64,000 nucleotides of DNA from Streptomyces smyrnaeus (GTDB lineage: Bacteria; Actinomycetota; Actinomycetes; Streptomycetales; Streptomycetaceae): positions 54,953 to 118,952 of the forward strand of contig NZ_JAFFZM010000022.1 of the NCBI RefSeq assembly GCF_017676345.1, read 5' to 3'. Below are positions 1-8,578 of this stretch, one piece after another. The translations under genes and the position numbers were made by a program. The notes under the pieces are model-generated. The model was not told the origin of the DNA, did no database searches, and was given only the letters and a program-made list of their open reading frames with translations. The stretch's first letter is position 1. Every line of letters begins with the position of its first letter.

Positions 1-2
1 GC

Positions 3-1007
3 ATCGTCGTGGGCAACAGGCCGGGGATCGAGGCCCCGTTGCGGGCGGCGCACCTCTCGGAGCAGGACGCGGGCACGCCACCGGGCCCCGCGTCGCACAC
101 CGCCCCGTCCCAGCCGTGGCACCGCCGCACGCCCCCCGCGCACAACCCCTTCCGGATCAGCGCGCTGCCCGCTGCCGCCTTCGGACTGTACGGGCCGAAC
201 CTGCTGCTGCCCACCGCCTGCGCCGCCGGCAACGGGGCCGTCGCACACGCCGCCGACGCCGTCGCGGCGGGCCGCGCCGACGCGATGCTCGCGGGCGGCA
301 CCGACGAGCTGTCCGAGGCGATGTTCCTGATGTTCACCAGCTTCCGCGCACTCTCCCCGGACGTCGTACGACCCTTCGACACGCACCGCGCCGGACTGCT
401 GCTCGGCGAGGGCTCGGCCGTGCTGCTGCTGGAGGCCGAGGACAGCGCCCGCGCCCGGGGCGCCCCCGTCCTCGCCGTCGTCGCCGGGCACGGCAACTAC
501 TCCGACGCCCACCACATGACCGCCCCGCACCCCGAGGGGCAGGGCGCCACCCGCTCGATGCGGGCCGCACTCCGCACGGCGGGGCTCGCCCCCGACGACA
601 TCGACTGCGTCAGCGCGCACGGCACCGGCACCCCCGCCAACGACGCCGTCGAAGCCAGGGCCCTCGCCGAGGTCTTCGGGGACGGTCACCGGCACGCCCC
701 GCTGCCGGTGACCGCCCTCAAATCGCTGCTCGGCCACGCACAGGGCGCGGCAGGGGCCCTCGCCGCCGCCGCGTGCGTGCTGGCCCTGCGGGACGGTGTC
801 GTCCCGCCCACCGCCAACGTGGAAGCGCCCGATCCGGACTGCCTCACCGACGACTTCGCGCTCGTGCGCGACCGGGCCCGGCGGTTGCCGCTGCGCGCGG
901 TGATGAACAACGCGTTCGGCTTCGGCGGCAACAACTGCTGCGTGGTCTTCACCCGGCCCGACACCGAGCCGGCGCGGCGCGGACCAGGAACGGGGGAGCG
1001 GGCATGA
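3..1007 (+). CDS. Beta-ketoacyl synthase (KS-alpha), 5'-truncated by window edge
   Basis: Condensing enzyme of the FabF/type II PKS ketosynthase family, which joins acyl and malonyl units by decarboxylative Claisen condensation. The reading frame is open to the window edge, so the N-terminal third lies outside. The catalytic triad is intact: the nucleophile Cys in TACAAGNGA, the first His in HGTGTPAND and the second in KSLLGHAQGAAG, with the C-terminal NAFGFGGNN signature. The stop overlaps the ATG of the next gene by 4 bp (ATGA), so the two subunits are translationally coupled, as in KS/CLF pairs. Seen: motifs and overlap. Known: KS mechanism. Inferred: it works as a heterodimer with the next product. 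No ACP or acyltransferase is visible in the window. Confidence 0.9.
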   Translation: MVVGNRPGIEAPLRAAHLSEQDAGTPPGPASHTAPSQPWHRRTPPAHNPFRISALPAAAFGLYGPNLLLPTACAAGNGAVAHAADAVAAGRADAMLAGGTDELSEAMFLMFTSFRALSPDVVRPFDTHRAGLLLGEGSAVLLLEAEDSARARGAPVLAVVAGHGNYSDAHHMTAPHPEGQGATRSMRAALRTAGLAPDDIDCVSAHGTGTPANDAVEARALAEVFGDGHRHAPLPVTALKSLLGHAQGAAGALAAAACVLALRDGVVPPTANVEAPDPDCLTDDFALVRDRARRLPLRAVMNNAFGFGGNNCCVVFTRPDTEPARRGPGTGERA

Positions 1008-2143
1008 GGGAGGTGGTGGTCACCGGCGTCGGCGCGCTCACCTCGGCGGGGGTGGGGCACGAGGCACTGCGGCAGCGCGCCGTCGGCGGCGCCCCGGCAC
1101 GCAACGAGGTGGAACGCACCCTGCCCGCGCCCCCGGGGCAGCCTGCGACGCCACCGGTGCGGGTGGCCGCGCTCCCGCCCTACGACCCGGCCGAGCACCT
1201 GGGCAAGAAGGGCATCCGGACGCTGAGCGCGGAGAGCAAGGCGTTCGGCGTCGCCGCCGTGCACGCCTGCCGGCACGCCGGGCTGCCCGCCTCCTGGGAA
1301 CAGGACCCGTCCGTGGGCATCGCGGCCGGCACCACGAGCGGCGGTCTGGAGGACTACGCGGCGCTGTTCGCCGCCCGGCTCGCACGCGGTGTCCGCGGCG
1401 TCAACCCCGCGCAGGGCCCGCAGACCGGGCTGAACGCACCCGCCTCCGCCGTCTCCATCCTCACCGGGGCCGCCGGGCCGAACCTCACCGTCTCCACCGG
1501 GCGCGCCGCGTCCCTCGACGCGCTCGCCGCGGCGGCCCGCGCCATCGACTCCGGCGCTGCCACCACCATGCTCGCGGGCGGGGTCCAACTCCTCGGCTAC
1601 GCCGAACTGACCGCACGCCGCCGCGCGGCGCCGGGCCCCGGACCCGGCCCGGAACCCGGCTGCGGCTTCGAGACCGTCGCGGGCGAGGCGGCCGTGGTCC
1701 TCGTCCTGGAGGAAGCGGCGGCGGCCCGGGCGCGGGGCGCCCGACCGCTGGCCCGCCTGCTGGGCGCGGGCTCGGCCTTCGGCCCGCCCGTCACCCGCCC
1801 CGGGCAGCGGGCCGCCCACGCCGCGCTGGGCGAGGCGGGGCTGGCCCGCACCACACCCACCGCGCCCACGGCACCCACCGTCCCCGCCTACCCCGTGCCC
1901 GCCGTCGACGCCGCCTTCGGCGACTGCGCCGGGGCCACCGGCGCCGTACAAGCGGCGCTGACCGTGCTCGGTCTGCACCACCGGACGCTGCCCGACGACA
2001 CCGCGCTGGTGCTCACCACGGACTCCGCGGAGCACGCGGAGCACGCCGGACCCGGCAGCTGCGCCACAGCGCTCGTCCTGGGCACGTCCACCTCCGGCAC
2101 ACCCTCCACCGGCCCGTCCCACCAGGGAGGTCACTCCGCATGA
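1004..2143 (+). CDS. Chain-length-factor-like ketosynthase homologue (KS-beta)
   Basis: A 379-residue ketosynthase-fold protein without a catalytic triad. The sequence aligned with the active-site Cys reads STGRAAS, placing Arg167 where a KS has Cys and where aromatic type II chain-length factors usually have Gln. The HGTGT and KxxxGH histidine motifs are also missing (the second region reads FGDCAGATGA). Such partners normally dimerise with the KS and set chain length. The ATG overlaps the KS stop, and its own stop overlaps the next ATG, so three genes are coupled. An extended in-frame N-terminus upstream would overlap the KS and is not real. The Pro/Thr-rich stretch near residues 285-300 is low complexity. 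Confidence 0.82.
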   Translation: MREVVVTGVGALTSAGVGHEALRQRAVGGAPARNEVERTLPAPPGQPATPPVRVAALPPYDPAEHLGKKGIRTLSAESKAFGVAAVHACRHAGLPASWEQDPSVGIAAGTTSGGLEDYAALFAARLARGVRGVNPAQGPQTGLNAPASAVSILTGAAGPNLTVSTGRAASLDALAAAARAIDSGAATTMLAGGVQLLGYAELTARRRAAPGPGPGPEPGCGFETVAGEAAVVLVLEEAAAARARGARPLARLLGAGSAFGPPVTRPGQRAAHAALGEAGLARTTPTAPTAPTVPAYPVPAVDAAFGDCAGATGAVQAALTVLGLHHRTLPDDTALVLTTDSAEHAEHAGPGSCATALVLGTSTSGTPSTGPSHQGGHSA

Positions 2144-3768
2144 CGACCGGCTCCGGAACCAGCGACGGCGGCGCAGCGCTCGTACCGCCCGACGGCAACA
2201 GCGTCCACCGCTTCCTGGACGACCACTTGGCAGCGGGCCACGGCGACGCCCTCTGCGCGCTCACCGAGACCGAGCGTGTCACCTACCGCGAGATGCACCG
2301 CAGATCCTGCCGTGCCGCGAACGCCTTCGCCGCCGCGGGTGTCGGGTACGAGACCCGCGTCGCGCTCGCCCTGCCCGACAGCCCCGACCACCTGGCCTGC
2401 GTCCTCGGGCTGCTGCGGCTGGGTGCCGTACCCGTACCACTGGCCACCCAGCTCACCCCCGACGACTACGCGCGGATCTTCGCCGACTGCCGCCCCCGGC
2501 TCGCCGTCGTCGGCCCCGGGCAACTCGCTGCCGTACGTGCCGCGCCCGGAGCCCGGGAACTGGCCAAGGCCACCTGGCCCGAGCAGGTGTGGGTCGCGGC
2601 GGCCGCGACGGAGCACCAGGGTCCCGAGCCGACGCTCGACGACCGGCTGGCCACCGCTTCCGACGAGTGCGCCGTCGCTCCCGTCAGCGTCGACGACATG
2701 GCCGTCATCCAGTACACCTCCGGCAGCACCGGCACTCCGCGCGGCGTCGTCCATCTGCACCGGGGGCTGCTCGCGGTGCTCGACACGTTCCCCAAGCGCC
2801 TGGCGCTGACCCGCGACGACGTGTGTCTGTCCGCGGCCAAGCTCTCCTTCGGCTACGGCTTCGGCAACTCCTTCCTGTTCCCGCTCGCGGCGGGCGCCGC
2901 CACCCTGCTGATGCCCGAGTCCGCCGACGCGGCGCGCGTGCTGCGCCTGGTGGCCCGCTGCCGCCCCACCGTGCTGTGCGCGGTCCCCGCGCTCTATTCC
3001 GCCATGCTGACCGTCGCCGAACGCAGCGGGGACGCCGATCTGACGAGCGTGCGGCGGTACGTCTCGGCGGGGGAGCCGCTGCCCGCCCGGCTGGCCGAGC
3101 GGTGGCGGGAGGCCACCGGAGCCGACATCGTCAACGGTCTCGGCTCCACCGAGTGCCTGCACATCTTCATCGCCGGTGAGCCGGGCGCCACCCCGCCCGG
3201 CTGCTGCGGCACCGTCGTCCCCGGCTTCGAGGCCGAACTGCGCGACGAGGACGGACAGGTGCTGGGACCCGGCGAGATCGGCCAGTTGTGGGTGCGCGGC
3301 GAGGCCAACGCCGCCCGCTACTGGAACAACCAGCCCGCCACCCACGCCACCATGGTGGGCGGCTGGGTACGCACCGGCGACCAGCTCAGCCGGGACGAGG
3401 ACGGCGTGTTCACCTTCGTCGCGCGCTCCGACGACATCCTCAAGGTCGGCGGTCTCAAGGTCGCACCCACCGAGATCGAGGACTGTCTGCTGCGGCATCC
3501 CGCGGTCGCCGAGTGCGCCGTGATCGGCGTACCGGGCGAGCACGCCACCATCGAGGTCGTCGCCTACGTCAGACCGCACGACGACGCCGAAGCCGAATCC
3601 GGGGCGCTGCGCAAGGAGTTGCGCCACCACCTGCGCGCCCGGCTGGCCCGCTACAAGCAGCCCCGGGTGCTGCACCTCGTCGACGCGCTGCCCCGCACCT
3701 CCACCGGCAAGATCGCCCGGCATGCCCTGCGCGACGCGGCCAAAGGGCAGGAGGTGGCCGGTCCCTGA
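2140..3768 (+). CDS. Benzoate-CoA ligase-like acyl/aryl-CoA synthetase
   Basis: ANL-superfamily adenylate-forming enzyme of 542 residues that would activate a carboxylic acid as AMP ester and transfer it to CoA or a carrier protein. The A3 loop reads YTSGSTGTPRGV, A5 is GLGSTE, A7/A8 run through GWVRTGD and KVGGLKVAP, and the C-terminal catalytic Lys is in PRTSTGKIAR. The overall pattern resembles benzoate-CoA ligases more than fatty acyl-CoA ligases, suggesting an aryl or short unsaturated acid starter; this is an inference. It is translationally coupled to the chain-length factor by a 4-bp overlap, which points to supply of a starter unit for the KS/CLF pair. Confidence 0.87.
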   Translation: MTTGSGTSDGGAALVPPDGNSVHRFLDDHLAAGHGDALCALTETERVTYREMHRRSCRAANAFAAAGVGYETRVALALPDSPDHLACVLGLLRLGAVPVPLATQLTPDDYARIFADCRPRLAVVGPGQLAAVRAAPGARELAKATWPEQVWVAAAATEHQGPEPTLDDRLATASDECAVAPVSVDDMAVIQYTSGSTGTPRGVVHLHRGLLAVLDTFPKRLALTRDDVCLSAAKLSFGYGFGNSFLFPLAAGAATLLMPESADAARVLRLVARCRPTVLCAVPALYSAMLTVAERSGDADLTSVRRYVSAGEPLPARLAERWREATGADIVNGLGSTECLHIFIAGEPGATPPGCCGTVVPGFEAELRDEDGQVLGPGEIGQLWVRGEANAARYWNNQPATHATMVGGWVRTGDQLSRDEDGVFTFVARSDDILKVGGLKVAPTEIEDCLLRHPAVAECAVIGVPGEHATIEVVAYVRPHDDAEAESGALRKELRHHLRARLARYKQPRVLHLVDALPRTSTGKIARHALRDAAKGQEVAGP

Positions 3769-3785
3769 TGATCCATTGGATTCCC

Positions 3786-3832
3786 GGTTGGCTGTCGGCG
3801 AGACTGTCCCCGGCACGGACGCACAGCCGACC
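3786..3832 (+). other. Long-loop inverted repeat between ligase and ABC genes
   Basis: GGTTGGCTGT at 3786-3795 pairs with ACAGCCGACC at 3823-3832 (one G-T pair), enclosing 27 nt. It lies in the 127-bp gap between the CoA ligase and the exporter genes and could be a weak terminator or attenuator. No T-tract follows. Confidence 0.25.
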
Positions 3833-3895
3833 CGGCAACCAGGCCGCCAGGTTCCGCACATGGCGGTCCGCCTCGGCAGAGGGGAGACCCCGTAC

Positions 3896-4624
3896 ATGGC
3901 CACACTCCGGCTCGACGGCGTGGTGCACGACTACGTACGTGGACGGCAGCCCGTACGCGCCCTGAACGGCGTGTCGCTGACGCTCGGGGGCGGGCAGTGC
4001 GTCTCCGTGCTCGGGCCGAGCGGTTCGGGCAAGAGCACCATGCTGCACGTCATGGGGGCGCTCGACATCCCCTCCGAGGGCAGAGTGCTCCTCGACGGGA
4101 CCGACTTGGCCACCCTGGACGACGACGCGCTCTCCGATCTGCGGCGCAGGCGCTTCGGGTTCGTCTTCCAGTTCTTCAATCTGCTGCCCGCGCTGACGGC
4201 CTGGGAGAACGTCGCCGTGCCCCGGCTGCTGGACGGTGAGAAGCTGGGGTCGGTACGGGCCGAGGCGCTGGCGCTGCTGGATCGCGTCAATCTCGCGGAC
4301 CGTGCCGACCACCGCCCCGGCGAGCTGTCCGGCGGCCAGATGCAGCGCGTCGCCATCGCCCGCTCCCTCATCATGGACCCCGGCGTCCTGCTCGCCGACG
4401 AACCCACCGGGAACCTCGACTCCCGGACCGGCGACGAACTCCTCGACCTGCTGGCCTCCCTCGCCCATGACGGGTCCGAACGCTCCGTGGTGATGGTCAC
4501 CCACAGCGTCGACGCGGCACTGCGCAGCGACCGCGCCGTGCTGCTGACCGACGGCGACATCGTCGCGGACGGCACCCCGGAGGATGTCGTGGCCAAGTTC
4601 GTCGGGGAGGGCCGGAGGCCGTGA
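3896..4624 (+). CDS. ABC exporter ATPase, MacB/LolD type
   Basis: Nucleotide-binding subunit of 242 residues. Walker A is GPSGSGKST at residues 40-48, the signature LSGGQ at 144-148, and Walker B runs into LLADEPTGNLD from about 165. This is the pattern of MacB/LolD/FtsE-like ATPases, which pair with FtsX-fold permeases. The ATG at 3896 is preferred over one 36 bp upstream because AGAGGGGAG sits 8 nt before it. The stop overlaps the GTG of the permease by 4 bp. Inferred role: export of the cluster product or self-protection. Confidence 0.9.
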   Translation: MATLRLDGVVHDYVRGRQPVRALNGVSLTLGGGQCVSVLGPSGSGKSTMLHVMGALDIPSEGRVLLDGTDLATLDDDALSDLRRRRFGFVFQFFNLLPALTAWENVAVPRLLDGEKLGSVRAEALALLDRVNLADRADHRPGELSGGQMQRVAIARSLIMDPGVLLADEPTGNLDSRTGDELLDLLASLAHDGSERSVVMVTHSVDAALRSDRAVLLTDGDIVADGTPEDVVAKFVGEGRRP

Positions 4625-7194
4625 GCGCTGCAGAGCGGAAGCCCAAGCCGGCCGGCCCCGCGGTCGTCGCCGCCCGGCTGCGCCTGTTCAACCTGCGCTA
4701 TCTGCGCCGCCACCCGGCCCGCACCGCACTCTCGCTCGGCGTGCTCACCGTCGCCGCCGCGCTCATCGTCGCCGTACTCGGCATCTACGGTTCGGTCGGC
4801 GGCTCCTCCGGGCGGCTGGCGGGCCAGGTGGCGGGGAACGCCGATGTGGAGGTCACCGGCCGCACCGACGAAGGGCTCAGCGCCGAAGCCGTGCAGCGGG
4901 TCGGTGAAGTGGAAGGCGTCGAGGCGGCGGTGCCGCTGGTGCGTTCGCCCGTCGAGGTCGACGGCGAACGGATGCTGCTGTTCGGTACCGACCGGTCGGC
5001 CGCCGCACTCGACAGCGACCTGTCGGGCGTCGCCACCGACGCCGTCCGGGACGCGGGCCAGGGCAGCGGCGACCAGGCGGGCGCCGTCTTCGCGGGCCCC
5101 GGCGTCCAGGGCGCAAAGGAAGGCGGCACCGTACGGGTCGCGTCGATGACCGGGCAGTCGCACCGGGCGCCGGTCGCCGCCACGCTCGACGGGGACGCCG
5201 CCGAGAGCGTCAACGGCGGTGCCTATCTGGTGGCGCCGCTGCCGGTCGCACAGCGCCTCGCCGGGCTCGGGGACCGCGTCGAGTCGGTCCTGGTGGTGGC
5301 CGACTCCGGTACCGGCACCGGGGCGCTGCGCGACCGGATCGCCGAGGAACTGGGCCCCGGTGTGTTCGTCGCCGACCCGTCGTTCCGGGCCGATCAGGCC
5401 GACGACGCCACCGCGATGGTCCGCAACATCACCCTGCTCGTCGCCTTCATGGCGCTCGTCGTCGCCGCCTTCCTCATCTTCAACAGCATGAACATGGCCG
5501 CGGCCGAGCGGCGCGGGGAGATCGCCTCGCTGCGTGCGCTGGGCTCCCGGCGCCGCCCCGTCATGCGGGACTTCCTGCTGGAGTCGCTGCTGCTCGCCCT
5601 GGTCGGCGCGGCGGTCGGCAGCGCGCTCGGCTACGCGATGGCGGGCGCCAGCATCGACTCGCTGCCACCGGTGATCACCGACGCCGTGGACGCCGAGGTC
5701 GAGCTCGCGGTGCCCGCCGGCGCCGTACCCGCCGCCTTCGTGGCGGCCGTCGCCGCCTCGCTCGCGGCCTCCTGGCTCGCGGCCCGGCGCGCCTCGCGGG
5801 TGCCGCCCGTGGAGGCCATGCGCACCGCGAATCCGTCGGCGGACACCGGGGACGACGAACAGCGGCGCAGCGGCCGGCTGTGGGCCCTCGGGCTCGGTGC
5901 GGTACTCGTCGTGCTGGCGTTCGTGACGGCGGCGGCCTTCGACGACGAGCGGTCCTTCGGCGGCGGCTCACTGCTGCTGCTGGGAGTGATCCTGCTCGCC
6001 TACGCGCTGATCGGCCCGATCACCCGCACCGTCGCCCGGCTCGCCTCCCGGCTCGGGCCCAGCGGCAGGATCGCGGCGTCCGCGGTCGAACGCGCCCCGC
6101 GCCGCGCGTGGGCGACGTTCATGACGGTGCTGCTGGCCGTCGCCATCGGGGTGGCCACCACCGGGTCCTCGCAGAACACGGTGGACGCCGCGTCGAAGAA
6201 CGTCTCCACGCTCGCCGACTCCGACCTGATCGTGCAGCGCGCCGCCAAGGACGTACTGCCGGTACGGCCCCTGCTGCCCCGCGACACCCAGCAGCAGCTG
6301 GCGGACACCGACGGGGTGCGGCGGGTGGTGGCCGGCCAGTTCACCTACCTCAACCAGCCGGGCAAGCGCGCCTTGCTGCTGGGCATGGACGGCCCCAGCA
6401 ACGCCACCGCCTACCGCCTCGCCTCGAAGAAGGCCCGCGCGGAACTCCTCGCCGGCCGCGGAGCCGTCGTCTCCGGTACGTACGCCAAGGAGAAGGGGCT
6501 GTCCGAGGGGGACACGCTCACGCTGCCGACCGCCAAGGGCGAGCAGCACATCCGGGTCGCCGACGTGGTCGACTACGTGAGCATGGACGCCGGTCTCATC
6601 GCCCTCTCCCTCGACCGCATCACCCAGTGGTACGGGCTCTCCGGCGCCTCCTACTACGAGGTGATCCTGAAGGCCGGAGCCGACAAGGCCGCCGTGCGCG
6701 ACCGCATCGAGCAGCGGACGAAGGAGCAGCCCTACCCCGTGCACGTCCTGGACGGCAGCGAGAGCGTGAAGGCCACCGAGTCCGCTGTCAAGCAGGTCGG
6801 CTCGCTCGCGCTGGCCTTGCAGTGGGTGATCGCGGGCGTCGCCGGGCTCGCGCTGCTCAACACGCTGATGCTGTCCGTGGTCGAACGCCGGCGTGAGCTG
6901 GGCATCCTGCGTGCCCTGGGCAGCAGCAGACGGTATGTGCGCCGCGTCATCCTCACCGAGGCCACCGCCGTCAGCGTGCTGGGCGGCATCGGGGGGCTCG
7001 TCGTCGGCACCGCGCTGCACTATCTGTCGGCCGATGTGATGGCCAAGGCGCTCGCGATGGACATTCCCTTCAAGGTGGCACCGGCCGCCGTCGGGCTGGC
7101 GGTCGGCGCCGTCCTCATCGCCCTCGCCGGAGCGATCCCCCCGGCCAGGCGCGCGGGCAAGCTGAACGTGGTGCAGGCCATCGGATACGAGTAG
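4621..7194 (+). CDS. ABC exporter permease with two FtsX domains
   Basis: An 857-residue membrane protein with an N-terminal membrane segment, an extracellular MacB-like domain, then two FtsX-type four-helix membrane regions (near residues 270-395 and from about 700 to the C-terminus). Repeated features are AERRGEIASLRALGS and VERRRELGILRALGS, the typical FtsX signature, found once in each half. It starts at GTG inside the last codons of the ATPase gene, so the pair is made together. Single-polypeptide two-domain permeases like this are common in actinomycete clusters and export peptides, polyketides or lipids. The substrate is unknown. Confidence 0.88.
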   Translation: MSAAERKPKPAGPAVVAARLRLFNLRYLRRHPARTALSLGVLTVAAALIVAVLGIYGSVGGSSGRLAGQVAGNADVEVTGRTDEGLSAEAVQRVGEVEGVEAAVPLVRSPVEVDGERMLLFGTDRSAAALDSDLSGVATDAVRDAGQGSGDQAGAVFAGPGVQGAKEGGTVRVASMTGQSHRAPVAATLDGDAAESVNGGAYLVAPLPVAQRLAGLGDRVESVLVVADSGTGTGALRDRIAEELGPGVFVADPSFRADQADDATAMVRNITLLVAFMALVVAAFLIFNSMNMAAAERRGEIASLRALGSRRRPVMRDFLLESLLLALVGAAVGSALGYAMAGASIDSLPPVITDAVDAEVELAVPAGAVPAAFVAAVAASLAASWLAARRASRVPPVEAMRTANPSADTGDDEQRRSGRLWALGLGAVLVVLAFVTAAAFDDERSFGGGSLLLLGVILLAYALIGPITRTVARLASRLGPSGRIAASAVERAPRRAWATFMTVLLAVAIGVATTGSSQNTVDAASKNVSTLADSDLIVQRAAKDVLPVRPLLPRDTQQQLADTDGVRRVVAGQFTYLNQPGKRALLLGMDGPSNATAYRLASKKARAELLAGRGAVVSGTYAKEKGLSEGDTLTLPTAKGEQHIRVADVVDYVSMDAGLIALSLDRITQWYGLSGASYYEVILKAGADKAAVRDRIEQRTKEQPYPVHVLDGSESVKATESAVKQVGSLALALQWVIAGVAGLALLNTLMLSVVERRRELGILRALGSSRRYVRRVILTEATAVSVLGGIGGLVVGTALHYLSADVMAKALAMDIPFKVAPAAVGLAVGAVLIALAGAIPPARRAGKLNVVQAIGYE

Positions 7195-7204
7195 GGGCGA
7201 GTTG

Positions 7205-8578
7205 ATGAGACGGGCACCCGGGCCGCGGCCCCACCAGATACCCGGCCTGCTGCGGCTGGCGGTCTCCGATCCGCTGCGGTCGATGTACCAGACGGTCGGC
7301 CGGTACGGGGACGTGGTGCGGGTGCCTCTCGCCCCGGGCCGCGGCATCCATCTGTTCTGCCGCCCCGAGCACACCGAGCACATCCTGGTGGACCGGGAGC
7401 AGCGGTACGGCAAGGCCTTCACCTACAGGCCGCTGCGCGAGTGGATCGGGCTGGGCCTGATCACCAGCGACGGCGAACTGTGGGAGCGACAGCGGCGGCT
7501 GATCCAGCCACTGTTCTCGCACCGCCGGGTGGAGACCCTGCGTCCGCTGATGGTGGCGTCGGTGGAGCGGATGCTGGACGAGTGGGACCGGCAACCGGAC
7601 GGCACCGTCGTCGACGCCACCAGCGCGATGAGCGGGCTGACCCTCGACATCGTCGGCGCCAGCCTCTTCGGCGCCGACCTGACGGGGGACCGGGACAGCG
7701 TCTACCACGCGGTGGAGACCCTCCAGGACGCCGTCACCAAGGTCATCAAGAATCCGCTGACCTGGATCTCGCCCCGCGCCGCCCGCCGCACCAGTCCCGG
7801 CTTCCGGCAGTGGGACCGGGCCAAGGACACCATCGACCAGGTGGTGGCCCGCGTCATCGCCGACCGGGCGGAGGGACGCGGCGGGAGCGGCCGCGAACGG
7901 GTGGGGCCCGACCTGCTGGACGCGCTGCTCCAGGCCCGCTACGAGGACGGCTCGGCGATCGGGCCCCGCCAACTCCGTGACGAGATCGTCACGTTCTTCA
8001 TGGCGGGCCACGAGACCAGCGCCACCTGTCTGGCCTGGACGTTCTATCTGCTCTCCACCGCACCCGAGGTGCGCGCCCGGCTGGAGGAGGAGGTCGACAA
8101 GGTCCTCGCGGGCCGCTCACCGGGGCCGGAGGACACCGATCAGCTCGTATGGACCCGCGCCGTGCTCAACGAGTCCCTGCGGCTCTTCCCGCCGGTGTGG
8201 ACGGTCGAGCGCGACGCGACCGCCGACGACGAGGTGGGTGGGCTGCCCGTCCGCAGGGGGGACACCGTCATCACACCGCCCTACCTGGTGCACCGGCACC
8301 CGGGTGTCTGGGAGAGCCCCGAGGCCTTCGATCCCGCCCGCTTCCTGCCGGACCGGTCCGCCGGGCGGCCCCGGCACGCCTTCATCCCCTTCGGCGGAGG
8401 CAAGCGCGGCTGTATCGGCAACGCCTTCGCGCTGATCGAGGTCGTCGTCGCCCTCGCCATGATCACCCAGCGGTACCGGCTGGACCTGCTGCCCGGCTTC
8501 GAGCCCGTGCCCAAGGTGACCGTGACCCTGCGTCCACTGCACGAGATGGCCATGACACTGCGACGGAGGGTCCCATGA
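7205..8578 (+). CDS. Cytochrome P450 (first of tandem pair)
   Basis: A 457-residue P450. The I-helix oxygen-binding motif is AGHETSAT, the K-helix ExxR is ESLR, and the haem-thiolate loop is FIPFGGGKRGCIGN with its Cys ligand. The AGHET form and the general layout resemble bacterial CYP102/CYP4-like class II-type P450s more than typical Streptomyces CYP105/107 enzymes. No reductase domain is fused and no ferredoxin gene lies nearby, so electrons must come from elsewhere. The ATG at 7205 is chosen over an adjacent TTG; GGGGCGA lies just upstream. The next P450 starts inside its stop codon. Inferred role: oxidation of the cluster intermediate. Confidence 0.9.
   Translation: MRRAPGPRPHQIPGLLRLAVSDPLRSMYQTVGRYGDVVRVPLAPGRGIHLFCRPEHTEHILVDREQRYGKAFTYRPLREWIGLGLITSDGELWERQRRLIQPLFSHRRVETLRPLMVASVERMLDEWDRQPDGTVVDATSAMSGLTLDIVGASLFGADLTGDRDSVYHAVETLQDAVTKVIKNPLTWISPRAARRTSPGFRQWDRAKDTIDQVVARVIADRAEGRGGSGRERVGPDLLDALLQARYEDGSAIGPRQLRDEIVTFFMAGHETSATCLAWTFYLLSTAPEVRARLEEEVDKVLAGRSPGPEDTDQLVWTRAVLNESLRLFPPVWTVERDATADDEVGGLPVRRGDTVITPPYLVHRHPGVWESPEAFDPARFLPDRSAGRPRHAFIPFGGGKRGCIGNAFALIEVVVALAMITQRYRLDLLPGFEPVPKVTVTLRPLHEMAMTLRRRVP

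Noticed and set aside
686..2134. A 482-codon - strand open frame over the KS/CLF genes
   Set aside because: Glycine/arginine-rich shadow frame caused by high GC; the + strand frames carry intact ketosynthase motifs.
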